In this document: piece by piece, positions 44,237 to 52,465 of the stretch
Layout of the letters: each line of letters starts with the position of its first letter
How positions within the stretch are numbered: the first letter of the stretch is position 1
From: JAHQVI01 sp050330195
Lineage (GTDB): Bacteria > Pseudomonadota > Alphaproteobacteria > Rhizobiales > Rhodomicrobiaceae
NCBI GenBank assembly: GCA_050330195.1
Contig: JBHJOB010000020.1
Coordinates: 62,001-126,000 of the forward strand
Direction of reading: 5' to 3'
DNA length: 64,000 nucleotides
Notes under the pieces: generated by a model
Told to the model about the DNA's origin: nothing
Databases searched by the model: none
The model's input: only the letters and a program-made list of their open reading frames with translations
Translations under genes and position numbers: made by a program

Positions 44237-44830
44237 ATGATTGATGTTGAAGTTATTCGTGATCCGGGCGCGGCGACGGTTGCGCTGGACCCGATCCGCA
44301 GCCGGTTGCTGGCGGAATTGGCCGAGCCCGCTTCGGCGGCGGCGCTGGCCTCGCGGGTGGGGCTGGTGCGCCAGAAGGTGAACTATCATTTGCGTGCGCT
44401 CGAAGCGTGCGGCCTTGTCACGGTGGCCGAGGAGCGCCAGTGGGGTGGGTTGACCGAAAGGCGGCTGGTCGCTTCGGCCATCTCGTTCGTCGTCTCGCCC
44501 GAGGCTCTGGGGCCGGTGGCGGCCGATCCGGTGCGCAGCCGGGACCGGCTGGCCGCCAGTTACCCGATTGCGCTGGGCGCGCGCATCGTGCGGGAGGTCG
44601 GGGATCTCTGGCGGCGGGCGCGGCAGGCGGACAAGGATCTGGCCACCCTCGCCATCGACACCGAAATCCGCTTTGCCTCGCCAGCGGATCGGGCTGCCTT
44701 TACGCGCGACCTGACGCGGGCCGTCACCGAACTGGCCAGCCGATATCATGACGCGGCGGCGCCCGGCGGGCGTCCGCATCGGCTTGTCGTCGTCGCCCAT
44801 CCCACACCAATCCCCGGAAAGGACGCATGA
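44237..44830 (+). CDS. ArsR-like winged-helix regulator
   Basis: A 197-residue HTH protein (ALDPIRSRLLAELAEPASAA, LVRQKVNYHLRALEACGLVT) with a C-terminal extension of 110 residues ending GGRPHRLVVVAHPTP. No metal-binding cysteine pair of the arsenic type is visible. It overlaps the start of the following SRPBCC gene by ATGA. Upstream ORF extension (44045) is ruled out by the operator at 44202-44221. The pair of ArsR regulator and SRPBCC protein is a common unit; the ligand is unknown. Confidence 0.87.
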   Translation: MIDVEVIRDPGAATVALDPIRSRLLAELAEPASAAALASRVGLVRQKVNYHLRALEACGLVTVAEERQWGGLTERRLVASAISFVVSPEALGPVAADPVRSRDRLAASYPIALGARIVREVGDLWRRARQADKDLATLAIDTEIRFASPADRAAFTRDLTRAVTELASRYHDAAAPGGRPHRLVVVAHPTPIPGKDA

Positions 44831-45633
44831 TGCCTGTCAAGAAAGAGCCATCAGGACGACGCTCCGTTCAAACCGAAGTCGATGTGCCCGGCACACCCGA
44901 AGCGGTCTGGGAAGCGATTGCGACGGGGGCAGGGATTTCGTCGTGGTTCGTGCCAGCGGAAGTGGACGGGCGCGTGGGCGGCAGAACGGTTTGCCATTTC
45001 GGGCCGGGCGACAGCATGGACTCGGTGGCGACGATCACCGAATGGCAGCCTCCGCAGCGCTTCGCCGCCGAGACCGAGGAGGGGCCGGGCGCTATCGCGA
45101 CCGAATGGATTGTCGAGGCGAAAGAGGGCGGCACGTGCACCGTGCGGGTTGTCCATAGCTGGTTCGCCGACAGCGACGACTGGGATTCGCAATTCGAAGG
45201 GCACGCCGGGGGCTGGGTGTCGTTCTTCAAGATCCTGCGGTTCTATCTCGAACATTTCCCCGGCGAGGAGAGCACGCTCGTGCAGCTTGCAGCGCAGTCG
45301 GACGATACGGTCGATGCGGCCTTCAACCGGCTGATGGGGCCGCTGGGAGTGGAGCATGGCGCGGATGGGCAGGCGGTCGCCTCCGATGCGGATGCGCCGC
45401 AGTTGGCGGGCAACGTACTCGAAGCGCTGAATACGCCCGAAGGGTTCAGCGTGATCCTGCGTTTGGACAAGCCCGTGCCGGCCATTGCGCACATGATCGG
45501 GTTTCCGATGGGCGGGCCGGTCCATGTCTCGGTGCGGTTCTATCTCTATGGCGCGGAAGCCGCCAGGGTTGCCGGAAAGGTCGAGGCGGATTGGCGGAAG
45601 TGGCTGGAAGAGCGGTTTCCGGTGCAAGCGTAA
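44827..45633 (+). CDS. SRPBCC (AHSA1-like) domain protein
   Basis: A 268-residue protein. Residues 10-160 form the AHSA1/START-type lipid-binding fold (PGTPEAVWEAIATGAGISSWF, ATEWIVEAKEGGTCTVRVVHS). A second region (about 165-268, SVRFYLYGAEAARVAGKVEA) is less clear and may be a second such domain. It is translated with the ArsR gene (ATGA overlap at 44827). The ligand is unknown; a role downstream of the ArsR regulator is likely. An ATG at 44830 is a close alternative start. Confidence 0.85.
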   Translation: MMPVKKEPSGRRSVQTEVDVPGTPEAVWEAIATGAGISSWFVPAEVDGRVGGRTVCHFGPGDSMDSVATITEWQPPQRFAAETEEGPGAIATEWIVEAKEGGTCTVRVVHSWFADSDDWDSQFEGHAGGWVSFFKILRFYLEHFPGEESTLVQLAAQSDDTVDAAFNRLMGPLGVEHGADGQAVASDADAPQLAGNVLEALNTPEGFSVILRLDKPVPAIAHMIGFPMGGPVHVSVRFYLYGAEAARVAGKVEADWRKWLEERFPVQA

Positions 45634-45677
45634 GGGAGACTCGCATTTGGGGCGGCGCAAGCGCCGTGTTTTGCGGA

Positions 45678-46196
45678 TCAATCCTTGCGGATGGACAGCT
45701 TCTGAAATCCCTGCCGCCCCAGCACGAGGCGTTGGCTCGACAGCATTCCCGTATTCACGCCCGCCCAGCCGATTTCACCCGACAGGCGGCCATATTCGAT
45801 CTTCGGACAGCGGTTCATGACGACCTTGATCCCCGCTTCCTCCGCCAGCCGCGCGGCCTCGTCATTGCGCACGCCAAGCTGCATCCAGACAACTTTCGCG
45901 CCGATTTCGATGGCCTGCCGCGTAATGTCGAGCGCGGCGTCGGAGTTGCGGAAGATGTCCACGACCTCGACAGCTTCGGGAATATCCGCGAGGCTGGCAT
46001 ATATCGTTTCGCCGAGAAGCTGTTTTCCCGCATGGCCGGGATTGACCGGAATCACCCGAAATCCCTTTCCGATCAGATATTTCATCGCGAAATAGCTCGG
46101 CCGAACGGTATTGGGACTTGCGCCGACCATGGCGAAACGCTTGTAATCGCGCAAAATTCCGCGAATGTATACATCTGCATAGGCGTCGTGGTTCAT
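45678..46196 (-). CDS. CoA-binding protein (YccU-like)
   Basis: A 172-residue Rossmann-fold protein of the succinyl-CoA synthetase-like CoA-binding family: RFAMVGASPNTVRPSYFAMK, VIPVNPGHAGKQLLGETIYA, VVWMQLGVRNDEAARLAEEA, MNRCPKIEY. The ATG at 46196 is chosen because GAGAAG lies 7 bases upstream; an in-frame ATG at 46202 would abut that site. The family is cytosolic and binds CoA; its reaction is unknown. It is convergent with the SRPBCC gene and divergent from the EF-hand gene. Confidence 0.88.
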   Translation of the reverse strand: MNHDAYADVYIRGILRDYKRFAMVGASPNTVRPSYFAMKYLIGKGFRVIPVNPGHAGKQLLGETIYASLADIPEAVEVVDIFRNSDAALDITRQAIEIGAKVVWMQLGVRNDEAARLAEEAGIKVVMNRCPKIEYGRLSGEIGWAGVNTGMLSSQRLVLGRQGFQKLSIRKD

Positions 46197-46373
46197 TGTC
46201 ATCTTCTCGGATCGTGCTGCGCGAGAGGCATTGCGCCGCTTCGCTTCGCGGTCAGAATTTGGCTCCGTACAGCTCTTTCCCGTAACAAAGGGCGCAGCTT
46301 CCATGACCTGCCGAGAGGGTAGCAGAACGGTGCTGCCTTGGACAAACAACACTATGACGAGGGTGCTCAACTC

Positions 46374-46643
46374 ATGATGATTTCCAAATTGGCGCTTGCC
46401 GGGCTGACACTGTTGGGGCTGGCGGAATTTGCCGGGACCGCCAACGCGGCGCCATTCGAGAACCAGGCGCTTTGCGTTGACCAGATCAGCAGGCTTGACA
46501 CCAATCGTGACGGCTTCATTGACGCTCAGGAATGGCCGACCATCGCCGACATACACAAGAACGTCGATCTCAACGGGGACGGCCGGATTTCGCACGACGA
46601 GATGATCGGGGCTTGCGATGATGGTATCGTCGAGATCTTCTGA
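46374..46643 (+). CDS. Exported EF-hand calcium-binding protein
   Basis: An 89-residue protein with a signal peptide (MMISKLALAGLTLLGLAE, cleavage after ANA) and two canonical EF-hand loops, DTNRDGFIDAQE and DLNGDGRISHDE. The ATG at 46374 is used; a longer frame from a TTG at 46338 would lack an N-terminal signal. It probably binds Ca(II) in the periplasm. No partner is evident nearby. Confidence 0.85.
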   Translation: MMISKLALAGLTLLGLAEFAGTANAAPFENQALCVDQISRLDTNRDGFIDAQEWPTIADIHKNVDLNGDGRISHDEMIGACDDGIVEIF

Positions 46644-46688
46644 AGATCCCGCGTGTTCGGATGGACAAGGGAAGAGAACATCCTCGCT

Positions 46689-47525
46689 TCAGTCCGGCTC
46701 TCCCCAGCGCGGGGGACGCTTTTCAAGAAAGGCGCCAATGCCTTCCTCCGCATCCCTTGCCAGCATGTTTTCCGTCATGATTTCAGCTGCGTAATCATAG
46801 GCCTCGGCGACGGGCATTTCGAGTTGCCGGTAAAAGGCTTCCTTGCCGAACTTGATCGTCACGGATGATTTGGACGCAATGATGCCGGCCATCTGCAAGG
46901 CGCTGGCGAGAACCTGATCCGCCGGGACTATACGGTTGACGAGGCCCATCTGCAGCGCCTGCCCCGCATCGACGCTCTCGCCCAGCAGCAGCATTTCCAT
47001 TGCGTGTTTGCGGGGCACATTCCGTGACAGCGCGACCATCGGCGTGGAGCAGAACAGCCCGATATTGACGCCCGGCGTTGCGAATTTCGCGTCCTCCGAT
47101 GCTATGGCCAGATCGCAGCTTGCCACGAGCTGGCATCCCGCTGCGGTCGCGGTGCCATTCACGGCGGCAACGACCGGCTTTGGGCAGTTCATGACGGCCT
47201 GCATGACCTCCGAACACAGTCCCATGAGGTGGCGGAAGAAAGCGCGGCCGCAATCGGCATCCTGACGCCGCGCCGTCATTTCGCGAAGATCGTGCCCGGC
47301 GCAGAAGACCGGCGGCGCTCCGGTGAGTACGATCACGCTGATCGCCGGGGAAGCGGCCAATTCGCCCAGCGTGTCCCGCAGGCTGAGGAGCAGCGCCTCG
47401 GACAGGCTGTTCCGGCTTTGCGGACGGTTCAGGGTCAAGAGAGCGATGCCGCCGCGATCTTCCCGAAGAAGCAGCGGCTGCGTGGATTGATCTTGAACAG
47501 GTGCATGCGTGTCAATAGCGGTCAT
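46689..47525 (-). CDS. ECHDC3-like crotonase-family protein
   Basis: A 278-residue enoyl-CoA hydratase-fold protein close to human ECHDC3: VFCAGHDLREM (oxyanion hole), ATAAGCQLVASCDLA, FATPGVNIGLFCSTP. The two catalytic glutamates of true hydratases are replaced (Q in AGCQL; G in TPGVNIG), so it should not hydrate enoyl-CoA like a normal ECH. It is cytosolic and may act on CoA substrates. Convergent with the EF-hand gene. Confidence 0.9.
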   Translation of the reverse strand: MTAIDTHAPVQDQSTQPLLLREDRGGIALLTLNRPQSRNSLSEALLLSLRDTLGELAASPAISVIVLTGAPPVFCAGHDLREMTARRQDADCGRAFFRHLMGLCSEVMQAVMNCPKPVVAAVNGTATAAGCQLVASCDLAIASEDAKFATPGVNIGLFCSTPMVALSRNVPRKHAMEMLLLGESVDAGQALQMGLVNRIVPADQVLASALQMAGIIASKSSVTIKFGKEAFYRQLEMPVAEAYDYAAEIMTENMLARDAEEGIGAFLEKRPPRWGEPD

Positions 47526-47573
47526 GACAATAGGCCCGTTTGTGGCGCCATTCAGTCTAACCCGATTGCAGCC

Positions 47574-48155
47574 TCAATGCATGACCTTCTCTATCTGGTC
47601 CATCATCGGCTCGACGGCGGCGACATTCTCGGCCGGCGGGTCTTGCAAGAGATCGTCCGCGCCTTTTCGCACATTGTCGATCAGCTTCTGTTTCTGCTTG
47701 TCGCTCAGGAAGCTCATCTTCTCGATCCTCTTGATAGCCTTCTCGACCTTGCGCTGGGCTTTGCTTTTCTGGCCGCCGGCCTTGATATGAGCGTAGGCGT
47801 GCGCAACGCTCCTGCCGATTGAGAGCCACTGTTTGGCATCCGCAAATCCGTGATTTCGCACGGCGCTGTCAATCTTGGGCGTAACGCTATCGTCGGATGC
47901 CGCTGCTATGACCGCTGCGAGCTGGTTCGATGAACTCCCGATCTCGGCGCCTTTTTCCCTGGCTTCGCTCTCCGCGATGGATCTCACCTCCGGATAGCTG
48001 TCGAGAAATTTTTCGACGGTCTTTGTTGTGAGGATTTGCACCTTGGCATTGGCGCTTGAAGACAGCGTATGCATGGTTGCCGCTGCGAGCGCAGTGAGCA
48101 CAAGGAAGGCGAGCACAATTTTCGGGATTGCCCTGAGGTGATATTTTGCGTCCAT
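47574..48155 (-). CDS. Membrane-anchored or exported protein of unknown function
   Basis: A 193-residue protein with an N-terminal hydrophobic segment (VLAFLVLTALAAATMHT, about 14-30), which may be a signal or an anchor. The rest is helical, with charged coiled-coil-like stretches (KSKAQRKVEKAIKRIEKMSF, KQKQKLIDNVRKGADDLL). No family was recognised. It lies just before the crotonase-like gene on the same strand with a 48-base gap. Confidence 0.75.
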   Translation of the reverse strand: MDAKYHLRAIPKIVLAFLVLTALAAATMHTLSSSANAKVQILTTKTVEKFLDSYPEVRSIAESEAREKGAEIGSSSNQLAAVIAAASDDSVTPKIDSAVRNHGFADAKQWLSIGRSVAHAYAHIKAGGQKSKAQRKVEKAIKRIEKMSFLSDKQKQKLIDNVRKGADDLLQDPPAENVAAVEPMMDQIEKVMH

Positions 48156-48314
48156 TGGTGCCTTCTCTCCGATTCAAGCCATCATTTGCGGCCCTTTATT
48201 GCATTCTCTCAAGCCTTGATCGCCTGTAAAAATGGTTAAATCGTGAGGATGGCCGGATGGTTCCGCCGGGGCGTCTCTTTCCGGATTGCGCCGAACAGAA
48301 AAGGAGTGACGGCG

Positions 48315-48746
48315 ATGGAAAATGCGAAGGAACAGATCATGACGGCGGAGGAGATCAACGCTTTCCTTGAGGAGCATTTTCCGCAGATCGGGAGCACCGG
48401 CTTCACGGTCGAGGCGGCGCAAGGGCGGTCGATAACCATGCGTATGCCCTTCAGGGAACGCATGCTGCGTCCGGGCGGGACCATTTCAGGACCGGCGATG
48501 TTCGCGCTCGCCGACGTCGCCATGTATGCCGCCGTGCTCGCCATGATCGGTCCGCGTCCTCTTGCAGTGACGACAAACCTCAACATCAACTTTCTCCGCC
48601 GGCCGAAGCCGGGCGAAATGCTCGCCGATGCCACGATCCTGAAAATCGGCAAGAGGCTTGCGGTTGGCGAAGTTTCGCTGCGCTCGGATGGCGAGGAGGA
48701 ACTGGTGGCTCACGCGACTTCGACCTATTCATTGCCGGAGGCATGA
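48315..48746 (+). CDS. PaaI-type hotdog-fold thioesterase
   Basis: A 143-residue single hotdog domain of the PaaI/YigI group: helix FLEEHFPQIG, HotDog core RPGGTISGPAMFALADVAMY, and LAVTTNLNINFLRRPKPGEM. It hydrolyses acyl-CoA thioesters, type unknown. I use the ATG at 48315, with AAGGAG 8 bases upstream; the 24 codons before it lack support. The gene stands alone. Confidence 0.88.
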   Translation: MENAKEQIMTAEEINAFLEEHFPQIGSTGFTVEAAQGRSITMRMPFRERMLRPGGTISGPAMFALADVAMYAAVLAMIGPRPLAVTTNLNINFLRRPKPGEMLADATILKIGKRLAVGEVSLRSDGEEELVAHATSTYSLPEA

Positions 48747-48831
48747 GCGAAGAAATGCCGCAAAGCGTACGGTAAAATAATACCTCATTCATAAGTAGTT
48801 GAATTCGCTATGCTTTTCATTTTTAATCGGC

Positions 48832-48860
48832 TTGACCGCGATTTGCCAATCAGCTAGATA
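48832..48860 (+). promoter_or_regulatory. Promoter of the rplM-rpsI(-argC) operon
   Basis: TTGACC (48832-48837), 17-base spacer, TAGATA (48855-48860). This is a good sigma-70-type promoter about 120 bases upstream of rplM. Confidence 0.75.
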
Positions 48861-48986
48861 TGCAGTCGAATTCGTTCATGAAAGCAAAGCTGCCGACATG
48901 CGCGATGATCTCCAGAATGGACCAATCAGGATTTGCGCGGTCTTTCGCCGCATGGCGCGGGCCGCATGACCCTTATGGACGAAACA

Positions 48987-49454
48987 ATGAAAACCTTTTC
49001 GGCAAAACCCTCCGATATTGAAAAAAAGTGGGTGCTGATCGACGCCAAGGGTCTTGTTGTCGGACGCCTCGCGGCGCTGATCGCAACCCGCCTGCGCGGC
49101 AAGCACAAACCGATTTTTACGCCCCATATGGATTGCGGCGACAATGTCATCGTCATCAACGCGCAGCATGTGCACTTCACGGGCAAGAAGCGCAGCGACA
49201 AGGTCTACAACTGGCACACGGGCTATCCCGGCGGCATCAAGAGCCGCACGGCCGACAAGATCCTTGATGGCCGCTTTCCCGAGCGCGTGCTCGAAAAGGC
49301 CGTCCAGCGCATGCTGCCCGGCGGCCCCCTGTCGCGCCAGCAACTGAAGAACCTGCGTATTTATCCCGGGGCGGAGCATCCGCATGAAGCCCAGACCCCC
49401 GAGCAGATCGACATTGGCGCTATGAACGCGAAGAACGTGGCGAGGCCGAAATAA
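48987..49454 (+). CDS. rplM: 50S ribosomal protein L13
   Basis: Ribosomal protein L13, 155 residues from MKTFSAKPSDIEKKWVLIDA, which is the common alphaproteobacterial start, with TGRLAALIATRLRGKHK-like core and VINAQHVHFTGKKRSDKVY. It binds 23S rRNA domain II early in assembly. A longer start (48933) adds 18 unsupported residues. Its stop overlaps the rpsI start by one base. Confidence 0.97.
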   Translation: MKTFSAKPSDIEKKWVLIDAKGLVVGRLAALIATRLRGKHKPIFTPHMDCGDNVIVINAQHVHFTGKKRSDKVYNWHTGYPGGIKSRTADKILDGRFPERVLEKAVQRMLPGGPLSRQQLKNLRIYPGAEHPHEAQTPEQIDIGAMNAKNVARPK

Positions 49455-49942
49455 TGGCAAACGAAATCAAATCCCTGAGCGAGCTTGGCGGAACCGAAGG
49501 CGCGCCCACGCCCGTGACCGATGCGGCTCCGGTGCGCGTGCAGAAGCTTGATGCTCAAGGCCGTTCCTATGCGACCGGAAAGCGGAAAGACGCAATTGCC
49601 CGTGTCTGGGTCAAGCCCGGCGCCGGGCGCGTTACCGTGAATGGCAAGGAAATCGAGGTCTACTTCGCCCGCCCGGCATTGCAGATGATCCTGCGCCAGC
49701 CGCTGGTCCTGACGGACCGCGACAGCCAGTACGATGTGATCTGCACGGTCAAGGGCGGCGGTCTTTCCGGCCAGGCGGGCGCTGTCCGCCACGGACTGGC
49801 GCAGGCTCTGACGCATTACGAGCCGGATCTGCGCAGCCCGCTCAAGAAGGCTGGCTTCCTGACCCGCGACAGCCGCGTCGTCGAGCGCAAGAAATATGGC
49901 CGCGCCAAAGCGCGTCGCAGCTTCCAGTTCTCGAAGCGCTGA
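49454..49942 (+). CDS. rpsI: 30S ribosomal protein S9
   Basis: Ribosomal protein S9 of 162 residues with a 30-residue N-terminal extension before the core RSYATGKRKDAIARVWVKPG, and the C-terminal tail KKYGRAKARRSFQFSKR that reaches the P-site tRNA. It overlaps rplM (TAATG) and argC (TGATG) by one base each, so all three are translated together. Confidence 0.98.
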   Translation: MANEIKSLSELGGTEGAPTPVTDAAPVRVQKLDAQGRSYATGKRKDAIARVWVKPGAGRVTVNGKEIEVYFARPALQMILRQPLVLTDRDSQYDVICTVKGGGLSGQAGAVRHGLAQALTHYEPDLRSPLKKAGFLTRDSRVVERKKYGRAKARRSFQFSKR

Positions 49943-50991
49943 TGTCCGGGACTGGGGGCATCCGGATCGGTGTTCTGGGTGCGTCCGGATATACGGGCGC
50001 CGACCTGATCCGGCTGGCCGCCAATCACCCCAATATCGAGATCGGCGTTCTCGCCGCCTCATCCCATGCGGGGAAATCTCTGGCCGAGGTTTTCCCGCAT
50101 CTTGGCTTTCTCAAGGCGCCCGATCTCGTCAAGGCGGAAGACGCCAACTGGGACCGCTGCGACGCGGTCTTCTCCGGCCTGCCTCACGGCACGGCGCAGG
50201 ATCTCATCAAGGACCTGCCGCACGATCTGCGCGTTATCGACATGTCGGCGGATTTCCGGCTGCGTGATGCCGACACCTACCAGCAATGGTATGGCCGCGA
50301 GCATGTTGCGCCGAAGTTGCTTGAAGAAGCCGTCTATGGGCTCAGCGAGCATTATGCGGAGCTGATTGCCCATGCACGGCTCGTCGCCTGTCCGGGCTGC
50401 TATCCGACCGCGGTGCTGCTTTCGCTTCTGCCGCTGATCTCGTCGAAGCTGATTGACCCGGCCGAGCTGATCATCGACGCCAAATCCGGCACGACCGGCG
50501 CGGGGCGGTCGCCAAAACAAAATCTGCTGCTTGCCGAAGCCGGCGAGGGGCTCTCGCCCTACGGCATCGCCAGCCATCGCCATGCGCCGGAAATGGAGCA
50601 GGAAATCGGCAAGCTGGCAGGGCACGCGGTGACGATCAATTTCACCCCGCATCTCATTCCCATGAGTCGGGGAGAGCTTGTAACCTGCTATGTCCGGATG
50701 GCGGAAGGGGCATCGGCTGACGATCTGCGCGCATCGCTGCAAACCGCATACGCCGAGAAGCCTTTCGTCCATGTCGCGGCCGCCGGCGTCATCCCGGCAA
50801 CCCAGAATGTGCGCGGCTCGAATTTCTGCCAGATCGGCGTCTTCGCTGATCGCATTCCCGGACGCGCCATCGTCATCGGCGTGATCGACAATCTCGTCAA
50901 GGGCTCCGCAGGCCAGGCGCTGCAGAACTTCAACCTGATGTTCGATCTCGACGAAACGGCCGGCCTGAAGCAGTTGCCGCTCTTTCCATGA
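49942..50991 (+). CDS. argC: N-acetyl-gamma-glutamyl-phosphate reductase
   Basis: A 349-residue NADPH-dependent reductase of arginine biosynthesis: GVLGASGYTGADLIRLAANH, catalytic Cys in VACPGCYPTAVLLSLL, and HRHAPEMEQEI. Third step of arginine synthesis. It is translationally coupled to rpsI, an arrangement found in many Hyphomicrobiales. Confidence 0.97.
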   Translation: MSGTGGIRIGVLGASGYTGADLIRLAANHPNIEIGVLAASSHAGKSLAEVFPHLGFLKAPDLVKAEDANWDRCDAVFSGLPHGTAQDLIKDLPHDLRVIDMSADFRLRDADTYQQWYGREHVAPKLLEEAVYGLSEHYAELIAHARLVACPGCYPTAVLLSLLPLISSKLIDPAELIIDAKSGTTGAGRSPKQNLLLAEAGEGLSPYGIASHRHAPEMEQEIGKLAGHAVTINFTPHLIPMSRGELVTCYVRMAEGASADDLRASLQTAYAEKPFVHVAAAGVIPATQNVRGSNFCQIGVFADRIPGRAIVIGVIDNLVKGSAGQALQNFNLMFDLDETAGLKQLPLFP

Positions 50992-51071
50992 CGGGACGGC
51001 GAAACTGCTGTGACCGAGAAACGCGGTTCCCTTTGCGAGGAAGGCGCTCGGTTGCATCGACTCTGCCGCCG

Positions 51072-51150
51072 CGCTCACCCTCGAAGACCTGCCGGCAAGA
51101 CTACCGCATGTCGATCTGTGGGACAGGGCCTTCGATCCCGAGGGTGAGCG
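51072..51150. repeat. Intergenic element bounded by 12-bp inverted repeats
   Basis: CGCTCACCCTCG (51072-51083) and CGAGGGTGAGCG (51139-51150) are perfect inverted repeats, 55 bases apart; a second pair TCGAAG / CTTCGA lies inside them (51081-51086 and 51130-51135). The structure would be a long imperfect stem-loop, like a small palindromic repeat element. No gene or T-run is associated. It could instead be an argC terminator. Confidence 0.5.
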
Positions 51151-51234
51151 ACCCTTGCTCAGAATGCGTTCCCTCCGGGACGAGACCCGGCATCTCCGAC
51201 CGATGGCCGATGATGCAGGTTTATGGACGGGCGA

Positions 51235-52074
51235 TCAATGAGCCATCAATAGAGGCATGGTCGCACTTTTCATCACATCTTCGGTTACGCCGCCAAACAC
51301 GCGTTCTTGCCATTTCCAATGGCTGTACGCGCCCATGACCAGCAATGCGTTGCCTTTTCCCCGGGCGTAGTGAAGCAGCGTTTCGCCAATGCTCTGCGAT
51401 GAGGGCGGAACAATTTCGCTTTGAATGTTGGCGTAGTGCAATTGTAGATATTGCTCGGCGTCGGCAAGCGCTTCGCGGGCGCGGGAATCATTATTGCTGA
51501 CGGTTACAAGATGGACCTCGCTGGCCTTTGCCAGGAAGGGTTGGACCGCTGCGATGGCGCGCACGGCTTCCACGCTTTCCTTCCATGCGATCACGATCCT
51601 GTCGAAATTCTGTTCGCCGATACCATCCGGCGGAACCAGCAATACAGGCCGCCCGCTCTGGAAAAGCAAAGCATCACGGACTTCGGACCGGTCGCTCGAA
51701 GCGGAAGCGCCGTTGCGCCTGACAACCGAAATGTCGGCGAGAAAGGCGCCGTGCCTGATAGCGCTTCCCACGTGCTCAGCGCTTGAGGCGAATTGTGAAT
51801 CAACTTCAGGGTTTTGCCGGGCATGATCGGTGAAGACGCTTTGCGTCTGTTTCTGTGCCTCGGCCAGTTCATTGCGGATCGTTTCCTCAATTCGACGAAG
51901 CGTGTCAGCCTTGATGAAAGCCGGACCTGTCTCCGGCATGACGATCGGAAAATGCTGTGCAAACAGGCCTGAGACCTGCGCCGAAAACATCTTGCCGAGA
52001 AGGAATGCAGCTTTGACAGTCGTATCGACACCTTCATCGTTGGATAAAGGAAGGAAAACGCGCTTGATCGGCAT
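51235..52074 (-). CDS. Universal stress protein, two-domain type
   Basis: A 279-residue protein of the UspA superfamily with two Usp-like halves. The second half (FDRIVIAWKESVEAVRAIAA... VMGAYSHWKWQERVFGGVTE) has the ATP-loop pattern GX2-HX...GGVT. A probable -10 (TATGTA, 52103-52108) and an FNR/FixK-type box (52131-52144) lie upstream, so it should be induced under low oxygen. GGGAGAGG lies 7 bases before its ATG. Confidence 0.9.
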   Translation of the reverse strand: MPIKRVFLPLSNDEGVDTTVKAAFLLGKMFSAQVSGLFAQHFPIVMPETGPAFIKADTLRRIEETIRNELAEAQKQTQSVFTDHARQNPEVDSQFASSAEHVGSAIRHGAFLADISVVRRNGASASSDRSEVRDALLFQSGRPVLLVPPDGIGEQNFDRIVIAWKESVEAVRAIAAVQPFLAKASEVHLVTVSNNDSRAREALADAEQYLQLHYANIQSEIVPPSSQSIGETLLHYARGKGNALLVMGAYSHWKWQERVFGGVTEDVMKSATMPLLMAH

Positions 52075-52102
52075 GGCTTAACCTCTCCCGCCAAAAAATA
52101 TA

Positions 52103-52144
52103 TACATAGCATCAGGCGAGTGTGAGTGTTTTGACGTCAATCAA
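52103..52144 (-). promoter_or_regulatory. FNR/FixK-dependent promoter of usp
   Basis: TTGAC-GTCA-ATCAA (52131-52144), of the TTGA-N6-TCAA form recognised by FNR/FixK proteins, with a -10-like TATGTA (52108-52103 on the minus strand). The box centre is 32 bases from the -10 centre, which puts it at about -41.5 from the inferred start, the class II activation position. Confidence 0.75.
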
Positions 52145-52465
52145 TCAGTGTTTTTTTCCCGACGCGCCCGTATATTCCACTCAACGTGAACCGGCAGACC
52201 AGCGGCGCGGCGGATTTTCGATATGATCGGTCCCGGCTGGACTGGAAGCATGCGATGCCGATGCCTTTTTGACTGCACCTCGCGAGACCGCCGTACCGGA
52301 TCTCGATTGCCGGCGCGCAAGGACGAGACCGCGCTGCTTCACTGAAAAAAGCGCCTGCAACAAACCGCTTGGCACTCCACTCGATGTCGCCGTTTTCTGG
52401 ACAACGCGCTCGACATCGTCTTCTTCACGGCAATATCTACATCACTCGTCGCGCATTCCTGCCGT
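52145..52465. other. Intergenic region upstream of usp
   Basis: About 320 bases between the usp promoter and the end of the next minus-strand gene. It contains a 64-codon minus-strand frame from a GTG at 52375 to 52181, weakly protein-like, with the frame continuing upstream to an in-frame stop without a start codon; it may be a remnant. No repeats or RNA motifs were seen. Confidence 0.4.
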
